A DNA stretch of 64,000 bases from Emticicia sp. BO119 (GCF_013912375.1 NZ_JACETV010000003.1:496001-560000), one strand, 5' to 3'; numbered from the stretch's first letter, positions 8,381-16,517 are shown. Translations and numbers: made by a program. Notes: generated by a model not told the origin, from the letters alone.

Positions 8381-8405
8381 CAGGGGTTCAAAATTCTGAA
8401 CCCCC
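8381..8405. terminator. Hairpin between convergent genes
   Basis: AGGGGTTCA (8382-8390) pairs with TGAACCCC (8397-8404) across a 6-nt loop. It lies 25 bp after the LysR stop and about 70 bp from the converging Kelch gene. There is no clear T-run on either side, so it may be a bidirectional or weak terminator. Confidence 0.5.
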
Positions 8406-8471
8406 TGTCGGGCGTCCCCAACTACGACCCAACCTTCACTTCATTTAACCCTATAATTTATATCTGATGTA

Positions 8472-9953
8472 TCAATCTGCCGTCCGGAATGAAATCCCAT
8501 CCAGACTCAAAAAAGTATTTACGCCACTATAAAACTGTACATTTCCGTTGGGTAATACGTCTATCCTGCCGAAGGTTCCCTCGCCACTTGGGACAGCAAA
8601 AACCTTGATCTCTGCCGGCCGATACCCTGTGGGAAGGCTGAATATCACAGCATTTTTAACAGCAGTACCATCTTTAATCATGCCTTTCAGATGCACCACC
8701 GATTCATTGTCTTTATAATACCCAATGGTTGAATACCCATTATTTAAATGCACCCAGTTATTCTGTAATACCCCCCCTATAAAATTCGGAATGGGTCTGT
8801 TCACCTTTCCGCCTACATTTACATCCCCACTGATAATCATATTGGTCAGGTTGGGGTTATACTCCCAGAAATCATACATATACCCTCCATTATTACCCGT
8901 TCCGACATATCCCTTATTGCCTATAGCAAACCCGACGCCTTCTATGCGGGCAGAGCTTGGATGACCGAAATTGCTTTTTTTTGTCCAGGTATCATTGCCT
9001 GCATTATACTCCCACATATCATTGCGAGCCGTTCCATCTGTTCCGGTTCCTACATATCCTTTTCCACCAATCGAAAACCCGACTGCATGAGACCGTGCGT
9101 TACCTGCAAAGTCTGCTTTCTGGCTCCAGGTATCTGTCTTAGGGTCATACTCCCTGAAGTCGGCCTTTCGTGTGCTTCCGTTAATGCCGGTTCCGATATA
9201 GCCTTTGTTTCTGATTGAAAAGCCAACCGCTCCAGACCTGGCACCACCACTAACATTGGCCTTCTGTGTCCAGGCATTGGCTGTGGAGTCATATTCCCAG
9301 AAATCTTCCTTATTAGTACCTGCACCAATATACCCTTTGTTACCTATAGAAAATCCAACTGCGCTGACTCTGTTTCCTCCTCCGACACTTGCTTTCTGCG
9401 TCCAGATATTAGTAACAGGATTATACTCCCAGAAATCATCTCCGGCTGTCCCACCATCACCTGTTCCTACATATCCTTTATTACCAATTGCAAAACCAAC
9501 TGCATTTCTTCTTACCCCCCCGCCGAAATTTGCTTTCTGGGTCCAGACATTGGTAGCAGGGTTAAACTCCCAGAACTCACTCGTGGTTGGATTAATAGGT
9601 GACCCCTGTATAACACCTGTTCCGATATAACCTTTGTCACCAATAGAAAACCCAACGGCATATTGTCGGCCGGTGCTAAGGTCAGCTTTTCTTGTCCAGT
9701 CGTCCGAAGTGGTCATTTCTAATCCTGAACCACAGAGATTTTGCCAGTCTCCATTCTGAAACACATTAAAACATTCCTCGTTGGTATTATAAATCATTTG
9801 TCCGTTAACCGGAGCAGTGATAGCATTACGCTGAACAGTTGACATCCGCGGAACGTACACTCCGTCGGTTGCCAGTGTACCCGATTGAGCAAATAAATCA
9901 TTGATTCCAAAAAGCGGGAAGAGTATAAAGGCGGTCAGTATAATTCTAATCAT
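8472..9953 (-). CDS. Exported Kelch-repeat protein
   Basis: 493 aa. Signal peptide MIRIILTAFILFPLFGINDLFAQ. Residues about 25-75 form a short module (GQMIYNTNEECFNVFQNGDW) also found at the start of three other surface proteins in this window. Residues about 85-370 carry six or more Kelch-type repeats with the pattern AVGFSIGNKGYVGTG...DFWEYNP..N.WTQKA. These normally build a beta-propeller. The C-terminal ~120 residues look like a compact beta domain (VHLKGMIKDGTAVKNAVIF) resembling tail-fibre or C1q-like trimerising heads. The start codon overlaps the upstream DUF4907 gene by ATGA, so the pair is translationally coupled. Likely surface adhesion; inference. Confidence 0.88.
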   Translation of the reverse strand: MIRIILTAFILFPLFGINDLFAQSGTLATDGVYVPRMSTVQRNAITAPVNGQMIYNTNEECFNVFQNGDWQNLCGSGLEMTTSDDWTRKADLSTGRQYAVGFSIGDKGYIGTGVIQGSPINPTTSEFWEFNPATNVWTQKANFGGGVRRNAVGFAIGNKGYVGTGDGGTAGDDFWEYNPVTNIWTQKASVGGGNRVSAVGFSIGNKGYIGAGTNKEDFWEYDSTANAWTQKANVSGGARSGAVGFSIRNKGYIGTGINGSTRKADFREYDPKTDTWSQKADFAGNARSHAVGFSIGGKGYVGTGTDGTARNDMWEYNAGNDTWTKKSNFGHPSSARIEGVGFAIGNKGYVGTGNNGGYMYDFWEYNPNLTNMIISGDVNVGGKVNRPIPNFIGGVLQNNWVHLNNGYSTIGYYKDNESVVHLKGMIKDGTAVKNAVIFSLPTGYRPAEIKVFAVPSGEGTFGRIDVLPNGNVQFYSGVNTFLSLDGISFRTAD

Positions 9954-10309
9954 TTTAATCTGAGGTTTAGTTCGTTCTCGATTTCTTCTATACTAAGTGT
10001 TGGTGGCAGATACCCCTGAGTAATTTTTGAAGATGCCAGTTCTGCGATTTTCCTGGCATGAGTCTGGGTTTTAAAGGGTTGGTTGCCCGATAAGGCAGGT
10101 ATATTGGGCTGATTGACAATCAATTTATAACGTATATATATACGGTAACCCCACCCGCCTGATAGTGGATGGGTTTCGAATTGAAGGCTATCATTGTAGT
10201 AATACAAGATGCCGTAATCGTTGTTTTTTAAGTGAGGTTTTTCAGGGGTCTGCACCAATGATACAGACACTAACCAACTATACAACAGTAAAAAACCGAA
10301 TACTTTCAT
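9950..10309 (-). CDS. DUF4907-like exported protein
   Basis: 119 aa with an N-terminal hydrophobic signal (MKVFGFLLLYSWLVSVSL). The body has the pattern GGWGYRIYIRYKLIVNQPNIPA, split as GGWGYRI and NQPNIPALSG, then FKTQTHARKIAELASSKI and PPTLS. This is the conserved layout of DUF4907, which often neighbours Kelch-repeat genes in Bacteroidota. The stop overlaps the Kelch start by 4 bp (ATGA), so they form an operon. Biochemical role unknown; partnership with the Kelch protein at the cell surface is inferred from coupling. Confidence 0.85.
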   Translation of the reverse strand: MKVFGFLLLYSWLVSVSLVQTPEKPHLKNNDYGILYYYNDSLQFETHPLSGGWGYRIYIRYKLIVNQPNIPALSGNQPFKTQTHARKIAELASSKITQGYLPPTLSIEEIENELNLRLK

Positions 10310-10358
10310 TAGGGTGAGGATAAAGACAGGTTTACAGGCTACTCATACTTATGCAAAG

Positions 10359-10402
10359 TACAGTGTTAAACTGTATCTGTTCAATACGGCAATTGCCGTA
10401 TA
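10359..10402. promoter_or_regulatory. Two adjacent palindromes upstream of the DUF4907-Kelch operon
   Basis: TACAGT (10359-10364) and ACTGTA (10370-10375) form one dyad. ATACGGCAA-TTGCCGTAT at 10385-10402 is an 18-bp perfect palindrome. On the minus strand a near-consensus promoter, TTG-N21-TACTTTG (one base short of TAnnTTTG), overlaps the first dyad. The layout suggests one or two operators controlling the operon. Confidence 0.45.
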
Positions 10403-10731
10403 ATTACTACCAAAAAAGTGCATTTGCCCTATTATTTTAAATAAGCGCTGCGGGTTGTCAGGAAGAGTAAAATGAGGTGCAAAAACACTTTTACAGGGCA
10501 GATAGGACGTAAAAAAAGAGAAGTACTACTATAATGAAGTTTTTTTAATGAAATTCTAATTTGTTTATGATTTGCTTGTGTACTAAGTTTGAAAACTTTT
10601 TTAGTCACAGCAAAACATTTTGGAATAAAGCCACCATTGGTGGCATTTATTTTATCATTTACCTGGCAACATTTAATTGGTCAACATTGCTACAGTTGTT
10701 TCCAAGCTAACATTCGGGTATCACAATGGCT
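10403..10731. other. Intergenic stretch without a gene
   Basis: No convincing reading frame on either strand. The only structure seen is GCCACC-ATT-GGTGGC at about 10630-10644. On the minus strand this is followed by TTTAT and may be a weak terminator for the NAD synthetase gene that ends at 10732. Confidence 0.4.
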
Positions 10732-12759
10732 TTAAAATCCAATTCTTCCTTTCGCCTTTTTTCTTTCTCCTTTCGCTATATATTCTCTCATATCTTCTAA
10801 TTCTTTTTCAAAACCTCCACTGAGAATCGGGAAACGACACCAGCTACGGGGATCGAGGTTATGGCTATCCAGATGAAAACTCGGCGCGTAGCGTTCGCGT
10901 TTCCATTGGTTGCGGCTCCAGAGTCTGAAAAACCGCTCTATCCATGCCGCTAATGTCGCACGATCGAAACGCTCAGCAAATTGAGCTTCCATAAATAACA
11001 GACACTCTAAAGGTGGTTTTTTATCTCTTACAGCCACTTTTTCTATCTCGTTCAGCACTTCATAAGGCATCAGGTCTTTTTCATCGGTCTGCTTTTTATC
11101 TAATGGGCGTAGCTCTGCTGTTGGTTGCAGGCTATTTACTTTATGCAACCCTTCTATTTTAATATGTTTGCCTTTTACGTCGCAGCCAACTGTTTCTAAC
11201 CACACCAACCATTGTTTAAGCCAGAATTTGTCTATACCTGCAATGGGGTTGATACTTCCGGCGGTGTCGCCGTCCATAGTGCAGTAACCCACCGCTACTT
11301 CCGAGCGGTTTGAGGTTGCCAGAAGCAGGTGATTATACAGGTTTGTCAATAACCATACACCCGGGGCGCGTACCCGTGCCTGAATATTCTGTAAAGGCAA
11401 ATCGTCGGTTTCCCAGGTCAGATTACGGCCGATCTGGTCTTCAATGAGCCCTTTATAGGTTTCTACCAGCCCATTGATGTTGATATTATAAAAGGTTGCT
11501 CCGATTGATTGAGCCAGGGTCTCTGCCGATTCATAGGTATCTGCCGAACTATTTTCTGTGCCCTGATAAATACTGTGAATCAGTTCTGTGGTTAGTTCTT
11601 CTACGGTGTTACAATTCTGTATTTTTTTGATATAAGAGAGTTTTTGCTTGAACGCACCTAAACCAATACTCTCATCGGCCAGCCGGATCATTAACCCACA
11701 CAAAGCTACACACGCGCAGGAATCTGCTCCACCCGATAATGAAACGGTAAAACCCTGAGAGCGTGATTTCCGAAGATAATCGAATAAAGCTAATGAGACC
11801 GCACGGGCAAATTCTTCTTCTTTCAGGTAGCCTCCTCTTTCAAACTTCTCTAATTCGGCATATTGATTGGCAACTGGTTTAATCTCAGGGAAATCAAACA
11901 GAAGAGCTACTTTCCAGGTACTTGCCAGAATCGGCGATTTAATTTGGGAATGGTTGACCTTTGGTGCTTCAATATCAATAGTGGCACTGGTTACATAAAA
12001 ATCATTATAACCGAAACGAGGCGATGAAACCAACAGATTACCATCAGAGGCAATCATGGCATCACCATCAAAAATAAGGCGACCCGATTCATTACCCAAT
12101 AGATTGGTATAGATATAACTACAAGCAAACGAACGGCTGCCATCAATGACAAATCGTTCACGTGTCATGAATTTTGAAAATGAAAACGGGCTTGCACTTG
12201 GGTTGAGAATAATATCAACGGCTCTATCGAACAATACTCTACCCGGACGATTAGCTACCCAGGCGTCTTCACAAATCTCAAAGCCGATGCGTACACCACT
12301 CAAGTCAAACACTAAATCTCCAATCGGATATTTGAATTCATCAATTTCAATTTCGTCTCGCAAGCCAGTTTGCCAGCGATGAAACCATCGGTCTTCGTAA
12401 AATACCCCATAGTTGGGCAGGTGCTGTTTGCACACAAAGCCCAGAATACGCTTGTTGGCTATCAGGCAGGAAGTATTGAAAATTTTGTTATTAAACCGAA
12501 TTGGCAAACCTACTGATACAATCATACCCGAAGTGTGTTGCACGATTTCGAAGAGACTTTCTTTTGCCTGTTCGGCAACATCAAACGAATAAAACGCATC
12601 TTCACAACCATAACCTGTGATACATAATTCGGGCAGGCATAACAGGCTCACATCTTGTTTATCGGCTTCTTTGATGCAGTCAATAATATTTTTGCGGTTC
12701 TGTTCCCAGGCCAATGGTGTCTGGTTCAATGTTCCGGCAGCTACTTTAATCAGTTTCAT
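10732..12759 (-). CDS. nadE: Glutamine-dependent NAD+ synthetase
   Basis: 675 aa, the normal size for the two-domain enzyme. The N-terminal nitrilase-type glutaminase has its Glu-Lys-Cys triad visible: E44 in CLPELCITGYG, K111 in CKQHLPNYG and C163 in GFEICEDAW. The C-terminal synthetase has the ATP-pyrophosphatase loop SGGADS at 342-347. It converts nicotinic acid adenine dinucleotide, ATP and glutamine to NAD+ in the cytoplasm, using ammonia channelled between the domains. The start MKLIKVAAGTLNQTPLAWEQ is typical. A lipoprotein gene ends 36 bp upstream, so they may be co-transcribed. Confidence 0.97.
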   Translation of the reverse strand: MKLIKVAAGTLNQTPLAWEQNRKNIIDCIKEADKQDVSLLCLPELCITGYGCEDAFYSFDVAEQAKESLFEIVQHTSGMIVSVGLPIRFNNKIFNTSCLIANKRILGFVCKQHLPNYGVFYEDRWFHRWQTGLRDEIEIDEFKYPIGDLVFDLSGVRIGFEICEDAWVANRPGRVLFDRAVDIILNPSASPFSFSKFMTRERFVIDGSRSFACSYIYTNLLGNESGRLIFDGDAMIASDGNLLVSSPRFGYNDFYVTSATIDIEAPKVNHSQIKSPILASTWKVALLFDFPEIKPVANQYAELEKFERGGYLKEEEFARAVSLALFDYLRKSRSQGFTVSLSGGADSCACVALCGLMIRLADESIGLGAFKQKLSYIKKIQNCNTVEELTTELIHSIYQGTENSSADTYESAETLAQSIGATFYNININGLVETYKGLIEDQIGRNLTWETDDLPLQNIQARVRAPGVWLLTNLYNHLLLATSNRSEVAVGYCTMDGDTAGSINPIAGIDKFWLKQWLVWLETVGCDVKGKHIKIEGLHKVNSLQPTAELRPLDKKQTDEKDLMPYEVLNEIEKVAVRDKKPPLECLLFMEAQFAERFDRATLAAWIERFFRLWSRNQWKRERYAPSFHLDSHNLDPRSWCRFPILSGGFEKELEDMREYIAKGERKKAKGRIGF

Positions 12760-12795
12760 TCTATACTATTTATAATTTCTTCTAAATGTTCTTAC

Positions 12796-13443
12796 TCAAT
12801 TAAATGGCAAAACGGGCTCTAACTGGTGAGCTATCAGGTCTCGGAATAACGTGGGTGAATAGATTTTCTGTCTGTCAACAGTACTTTTTCCTTTCCAGAC
12901 TATGTCATTTGTTATGCTGCTATAAATCTCCACTGTTAGGTCAACTACATACTTTTTCCCCTCGTTTGCGCGCAAAACACTCTTCTTATCTGCTGTATTT
13001 ATAGTTTCGGTCTTAAAAAAGAAATCCAGATAAATGACAGCATCTACCTGCAAAGCTTTCGCTATTTCTGGTTTTGATAGTTGACCAATGTCCTGAATAC
13101 TGATATTTTTTTCTTTCAATAGCTGATTTGTCAGCTTATCGTCAAGCCAGTCTGTTTTCTTATTGACTCTGTACAATTCTTCGTAAATAATATGCTGAAA
13201 CTTATAGGCTTTCTGTTCCTGCCTGACAAACGGGTCTGTATTGCCGTCGATCAGTTTTTCTACCGCATCTTTACTATCACTATCAGCTACATAATTGACA
13301 GGCAAAACAGCTACTTTTTTATGAGTAGCTTTTATTTCATAGGCCGGATATTCTTCTTTTATAGTGAATAGCTGTTTAGTGTCAATACATGAAAGTTGTA
13401 AGAATGCTAATAATAGTAAGACTATTTCCTTCATGTTTAACAT
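12796..13443 (-). CDS. Putative lipoprotein, CsgG/DUF799-like
   Basis: 215 aa. N-terminal signal MKEIVLLLLAFLQLSC (M4 start also possible) has a lipobox ending in LSC. The mature part contains KVAVLPVNY near residue 43, then LLKEKNISIQDIGQLSKPEI and ALQVDAVIYLDF, a pattern like periplasmic lipoproteins of the CsgG/DUF799/GNA1162 group, which form an alpha/beta sandwich. A second half IYSSITNDIVWKGKSTVDRQ also fits. The family assignment is by pattern only. It would sit in the inner leaflet of the outer membrane; function unknown. Confidence 0.6.
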   Translation of the reverse strand: MLNMKEIVLLLLAFLQLSCIDTKQLFTIKEEYPAYEIKATHKKVAVLPVNYVADSDSKDAVEKLIDGNTDPFVRQEQKAYKFQHIIYEELYRVNKKTDWLDDKLTNQLLKEKNISIQDIGQLSKPEIAKALQVDAVIYLDFFFKTETINTADKKSVLRANEGKKYVVDLTVEIYSSITNDIVWKGKSTVDRQKIYSPTLFRDLIAHQLEPVLPFN

Positions 13444-13494
13444 ACACTAGTCGAAATTTATTCTTGATATTATCTATTTGAAATGAGTCCAAAA

Positions 13495-13659
13495 TTATCC
13501 AGATATTTCTATACCTATTAATTCATCGTTTTCATCAAAATCTAAATAAACTGGAATGCCTTTATATCCTTCGATAACGTCCTTTAGTGAAATCGATTTC
13601 TTAACGACCCCTGAAATAAGAGTTTTAGGGTGCTTGTTGAGATATAAATACCCTACCAC
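13495..13659 (-). pseudogene. DUF2283-like protein remnant
   Basis: A frame read from 13659 gives about 54 residues, including GYLYLNKHPKTLISGVV, KKSISLKDV and, at the end, IPVYLDFDENDELIGIEI before a stop at 13495-13497. The ending D-x-D-x-x-x-x-(I/V)-x-G-I-E-I is the signature of DUF2283 proteins, which are about 65-120 aa. The usual N-terminus is missing, and an in-frame stop (TAA) precedes a GTG. An ATG upstream in another frame ends in NNPW-stop, so a frameshift or internal deletion is likely. DUF2283 genes are often linked to toxin-like partners; none is present here. Confidence 0.5.
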
Positions 13660-13769
13660 GGATTATTGCTGCTTGTTTTGAATAATATTTTTTCTTGTTT
13701 CATGGATGTTATGCTTGTTTTCTCTAATCTATAATGATTTTGCTCTAAATTTAACCACGATACTGTGGG

Positions 13770-14375
13770 TCACCAGATTTTCAATACTTTATCTGGATTT
13801 ATGCTTTTGTAAGATTCTTCATAAAAGTTATCAAAATTTATTCTTAAAACTTCTTTTGCTAATACCTCATTACACAATGTCTCATTTCTATGCAGATAAT
13901 AGTCTGTGAAAGAAGAGAACTCCCAGTCTTCCAACTTCGATACCAACAAAGCAACATAAGGATTCTGATGAATATAATGAAAACAAGTGACAGGATATTC
14001 CCAGTCAACAGGTGCGGGGGTTAAATCTTTTACTTTTGTGTTTTGTGTAAATAACGAACCCGTCCGTCTTTCCTGTTTATTAATAGCTAATGAATACGAA
14101 CTCAACATATTCCTTAATGCCTCCGATATAACATTTCTCTCCTCGTCTTTTATCTTAACAGTTTTTATTGATTTTTCGTTAGCTCGAATCTGAAAATGGA
14201 AATGATTTGGCATTAGGCAATACGATAAGATGTCACAATGAGGTTGTAGGAATCTTCTCATTTTCTCTAAAAAGAATAAATAATTGTTTCTCTTAAAGAA
14301 AAGCTTTTGTCGGTTATTACCTCGGTTGTAAATATGGTAGATATGGTTTATCTGATATTGCATTGTTTTAGGCAA
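13770..14375 (-). CDS. REP-associated tyrosine transposase (RAYT, Y1/HUH family)
   Basis: 201 aa. The start could be M1 or M5 (MQYQINHIYHIYNRGNN). The HUH metal-binding motif is in YCLMPNHFHFQIR. The downstream helix with the candidate catalytic tyrosine is YSLAINKQERRTGSLF, and then IHQNPYVALLVSKLEDWEFSS is typical of RAYTs. These single-copy transposases cut single-stranded REP palindromes and are usually not mobile themselves. Two GC-rich palindromic elements in inverted orientation lie within 300 bp upstream (14472-14667), consistent with RAYT-REP pairing. No tandem OrfB is present. Confidence 0.9.
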   Translation of the reverse strand: MPKTMQYQINHIYHIYNRGNNRQKLFFKRNNYLFFLEKMRRFLQPHCDILSYCLMPNHFHFQIRANEKSIKTVKIKDEERNVISEALRNMLSSYSLAINKQERRTGSLFTQNTKVKDLTPAPVDWEYPVTCFHYIHQNPYVALLVSKLEDWEFSSFTDYYLHRNETLCNEVLAKEVLRINFDNFYEESYKSINPDKVLKIW

Positions 14376-14471
14376 CAGTTTTGCAAAATACTTTTAATTT
14401 CAATGAAAGACAAAATATAGGTATTCTTTCTATTATTAAGTACCATGCTGTCCAGCGTAGTACAATATGGC

Positions 14472-14530
14472 CTCCGTGTCACGCGTCTACTCGTCCGCAA
14501 AAGGGCCGGACACCGCGTGGGTGGCACGGA
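14472..14530. repeat. REP-like palindromic element 1
   Basis: A GC-rich, imperfect palindrome in AT-rich DNA. TCCGTG...ACGCG at the left is mirrored by CGCGTG...CACGGA at the right, with an inner GTCCG/CGGAC stem. Its 14475-14492 segment, read on the minus strand, is GAGTAGACGCGTGACACG, shared with element 2. It lies about 100 bp from the RAYT gene. Confidence 0.6.
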
Positions 14531-14625
14531 TAAACTCAGCAGACCAACTATTATCTAATTACATATATCTCTTATAAGAATAGATGTTTAATATTTTCCT
14601 CTTCCCACCAATCACTCCTAATTAT

Positions 14626-14667
14626 GCGTGACACGCCCGTCTAATTCCGAGTAGAGGCGTGCCACGC
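14626..14667. repeat. REP-like palindromic element 2
   Basis: GCGTGACACGCC (14626-14637) pairs with GGCGTGCCACGC (14656-14667), with one mismatch, around an 18-nt loop. The segment 14649-14666 matches element 1 at 16 of 18 positions but in opposite orientation, so the two form an inverted pair like BIME units of RAYT systems. Confidence 0.65.
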
Positions 14668-14730
14668 GGTCCGTTTATCACCAAAAAACTGTTATTCATA
14701 AATAATTTACTATTTATTAGCATATATTTA

Positions 14731-14760
14731 TTGTTTATCGATAAATAATATATACCTTTG
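14731..14760 (+). promoter_or_regulatory. Promoter of DUF2975-XRE module with palindromic operator
   Basis: TTG at 14731-14733, a 19-nt spacer and TACCTTTG at 14753-14760 match the Bacteroidota TTG-N19-TAnnTTTG promoter. The perfect palindrome TTTATCGATAAA (14734-14745) fills the spacer, with flanking bases extending an imperfect dyad outward to about 14725-14754. A repressor bound here would block RNA polymerase; the XRE protein of the same module is the obvious candidate. Confidence 0.65.
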
Positions 14761-14792
14761 TCTTATCAAATCAATCAGAAACATAAACCTTT

Positions 14793-15317
14793 ATGAAAAC
14801 AAGAACACAAAATATACTAAGCGTTGTCAGAATTATTGCCCTGATAGGATACATAGGTGCCATTGTTGCCGGGCTCAGAATTGCGATTCCCTTTGTTATA
14901 GGGTTTATTACAGACAAACTCTCTTTTGATACCGGAACGGGCCTCGATAGCCTGCAAGAAACACATTTGCTATCTTACGTATTTATGATGTCTTTTATTA
15001 TAGTGCTGGCCATTATGAAAATTCAGGTTTGGGAAAAACTCAGAGAGATTCTGGAAGAAATAAATCTCAGTTCTCCTTTTTCAAACAAGATAGCATCGAT
15101 GTTAGAAAATATGAGCTATATTATTGCAGGTATTGGGTTGATTTATTTTATGGCTGATATTTATGCAAACAATCTTTCTAAAACCATTAGTATGATTGAC
15201 AAACATTATTTTAAAAGCGACTTCCAGTATCTATTTTCAGCCGGTGTAGTCTATGTAATGGCGCAAATCTTCAGGCGTGGTGTTGAAATACAGGAAGAAA
15301 ACGATTTAACCGTTTAA
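14793..15317 (+). CDS. DUF2975 membrane protein
   Basis: 174 aa. Four hydrophobic segments are visible: about residues 8-36 (VVRIIALIGYIGAIVAG), 63-78 (VFMMSFIIVLAIMKI), 107-122 (MSYIIAGIGLIYFMADI) and 149-163. The segment ...NLSSPFSNKIASMLENMSYI matches the conserved LSSPF motif of DUF2975 (YoaS-like) membrane proteins. These are commonly encoded next to a YozG-type XRE regulator, as here. Its neighbour at 15377 is a paralogue, so the pair is a tandem duplication. Biochemical role unknown. Confidence 0.88.
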   Translation: MKTRTQNILSVVRIIALIGYIGAIVAGLRIAIPFVIGFITDKLSFDTGTGLDSLQETHLLSYVFMMSFIIVLAIMKIQVWEKLREILEEINLSSPFSNKIASMLENMSYIIAGIGLIYFMADIYANNLSKTISMIDKHYFKSDFQYLFSAGVVYVMAQIFRRGVEIQEENDLTV

Positions 15318-15376
15318 AAAACGCTATATGGTATCTGTCAAATTAGTTATACAAAAATCACTCACTAAATAAATCA

Positions 15377-15904
15377 ATGAAAACCAGAGCTCAACTAATA
15401 CTAAGCATAGCCCGCACGATTGCCCTGATTGGCTATATCGGTGCTGTTATTCATGCAGTTCGCATCGTTGTTCCTTTTGTTATCGGTTTTTTTACAGACA
15501 GATTTCCGGTTTCGACAGGAACAAATCTTGATCACCTGCGAGATAACCATAATTTATTCCCTTATATCTCACTCATTATTTTTGCTATTTCCATTGCGAT
15601 TATTCAGATTGAAATCTGGCAGATGTTGAGGAAAATTCTGGCAGAAATCGACCTCAGTTCTCCTTTCACAACCGACGTAGCTGTAATGATTGAAAAAATG
15701 AGTAGTATCATTTTAAGTTCATGGATTGTAAGCTACATAGCCGATTTCAGCCTGAACCAGTTTGCGAAAGTTGTGGATGGCATTCATGGCAATCCTTTCA
15801 AAACTGATTTTCAGTATCTGTTCTTTGCCGGAATCATTTATGTGGTTGCTCAAATCTTTAAACGTGGCGTTGAGCTACAGGAAGAAAGCGACCTGACAGT
15901 TTAA
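15377..15904 (+). CDS. DUF2975 membrane protein (tandem paralogue)
   Basis: 175 aa, four predicted membrane helices, about half identical by eye to the preceding gene (ARTIALIGYIGAVIHAVRI, DLSSPFTTDVAVMIEKMSSI, AQIFKRGVELQEESDLTV). The same LSSPF motif is kept. It is separated from its paralogue by 59 bp and followed by the XRE gene, so all three are probably one transcript from the promoter at 14731-14760. Members may form a complex in the membrane; that is inference. Confidence 0.88.
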   Translation: MKTRAQLILSIARTIALIGYIGAVIHAVRIVVPFVIGFFTDRFPVSTGTNLDHLRDNHNLFPYISLIIFAISIAIIQIEIWQMLRKILAEIDLSSPFTTDVAVMIEKMSSIILSSWIVSYIADFSLNQFAKVVDGIHGNPFKTDFQYLFFAGIIYVVAQIFKRGVELQEESDLTV

Positions 15905-16041
15905 GATACCTCACAGCTGACTTCAACTGTGAAATTGATTTGAAAGTATGCCCCCACAGTAGCAAATTTATGCATTAAAAGTGGGCTGATTACGACTGTA
16001 TAGCACCATGATGCCCATTCAACATTTAAAATTAATTAACA

Positions 16042-16263
16042 ATGCCAATAATAGTAAATTTAGATGTGATGCTCGCCAGAAGAAAAATGCCGCTTTCGGA
16101 TTTAGCAGAAAAAGTAGATATTACCCTACCCAATTTATCGATTCTGAAAACAGGAAAGGCCAAGGCCGTGCGTTTTTCGACCCTGGAGGCTATTTGTGAA
16201 GCACTCGATTGCCAGCCAGGAGATATACTGGAATTTGTATCTGAAAAAAAAAATCATAATTAA
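16042..16263 (+). CDS. XRE/Cro-type regulator (YozG-like)
   Basis: 73 aa, a single helix-turn-helix domain: VNLDVMLARRKMPLSDLAEK, VDITLPNLSILKTGKAKAVR and FSTLEAICEALDCQPGDIL. This is the YozG-type XRE family that accompanies DUF2975 membrane proteins. A frame beginning at 16008 overlaps it out of register and is ignored. A poly-A stretch near the end gives the basic tail SEKKNHN. The regulator probably binds the palindrome in the module promoter and may respond to its membrane partners. Confidence 0.92.
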   Translation: MPIIVNLDVMLARRKMPLSDLAEKVDITLPNLSILKTGKAKAVRFSTLEAICEALDCQPGDILEFVSEKKNHN

Positions 16264-16376
16264 GTGCAACCCAACTTTATATACTTGCATCTACAGAACA
16301 AAAGCAAGGTTTTGCCACTCATCATACTATTAAAACCACTTATGTAATATCAGTTACCTTGTATTACAAAGTACTA

Positions 16377-16476
16377 TAAGTTTGTATCAGAAAATTATGA
16401 AAAAGCTTACGACATTTAGTTTAGTTTAGGTTAATTTAAAGATTAAAACTGTCTCAGGCTTTAGAGGCAGTTTTTT
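16377..16476 (+). promoter_or_regulatory. Mini-gene/leader with strong intrinsic terminator
   Basis: TAAGTTTG at 16377-16384 fits the Bacteroidota -7 element. A 10-codon frame MKKLTTFSLV starts at 16397 and stops at 16429. AAAACTGTCTC (16445-16455) then pairs with GAGGCAGTTTT (16464-16474, one U-G wobble), followed by a T-run: a strong rho-independent terminator. The peptide looks like the beginning of a signal peptide, so this may be the scar of a deleted secreted-protein gene, or a leader/attenuator. Confidence 0.5.
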
Positions 16477-16485
16477 AAAAAACTT

Positions 16486-16517
16486 TGTAACCTCAACCCG
16501 GCTTTTACTATCTAATA
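16486..16517 (+). promoter_or_regulatory. Possible ECF-sigma-type promoter of the receptor gene
   Basis: TGTAACC at 16486-16492 and TATCTAAT around 16509-16516 resemble the GTAAC / CGTCTA-like elements seen before ECF-controlled outer-membrane receptor genes in Bacteroidota. It lies about 130 bp before the ATG. The -10 match is imperfect, so this is a weak call. Confidence 0.3.

Noticed and set aside
16008-16199. Frame overlapping the XRE gene
   Set aside because: Out of register with the recognisable helix-turn-helix protein at 16042-16263.
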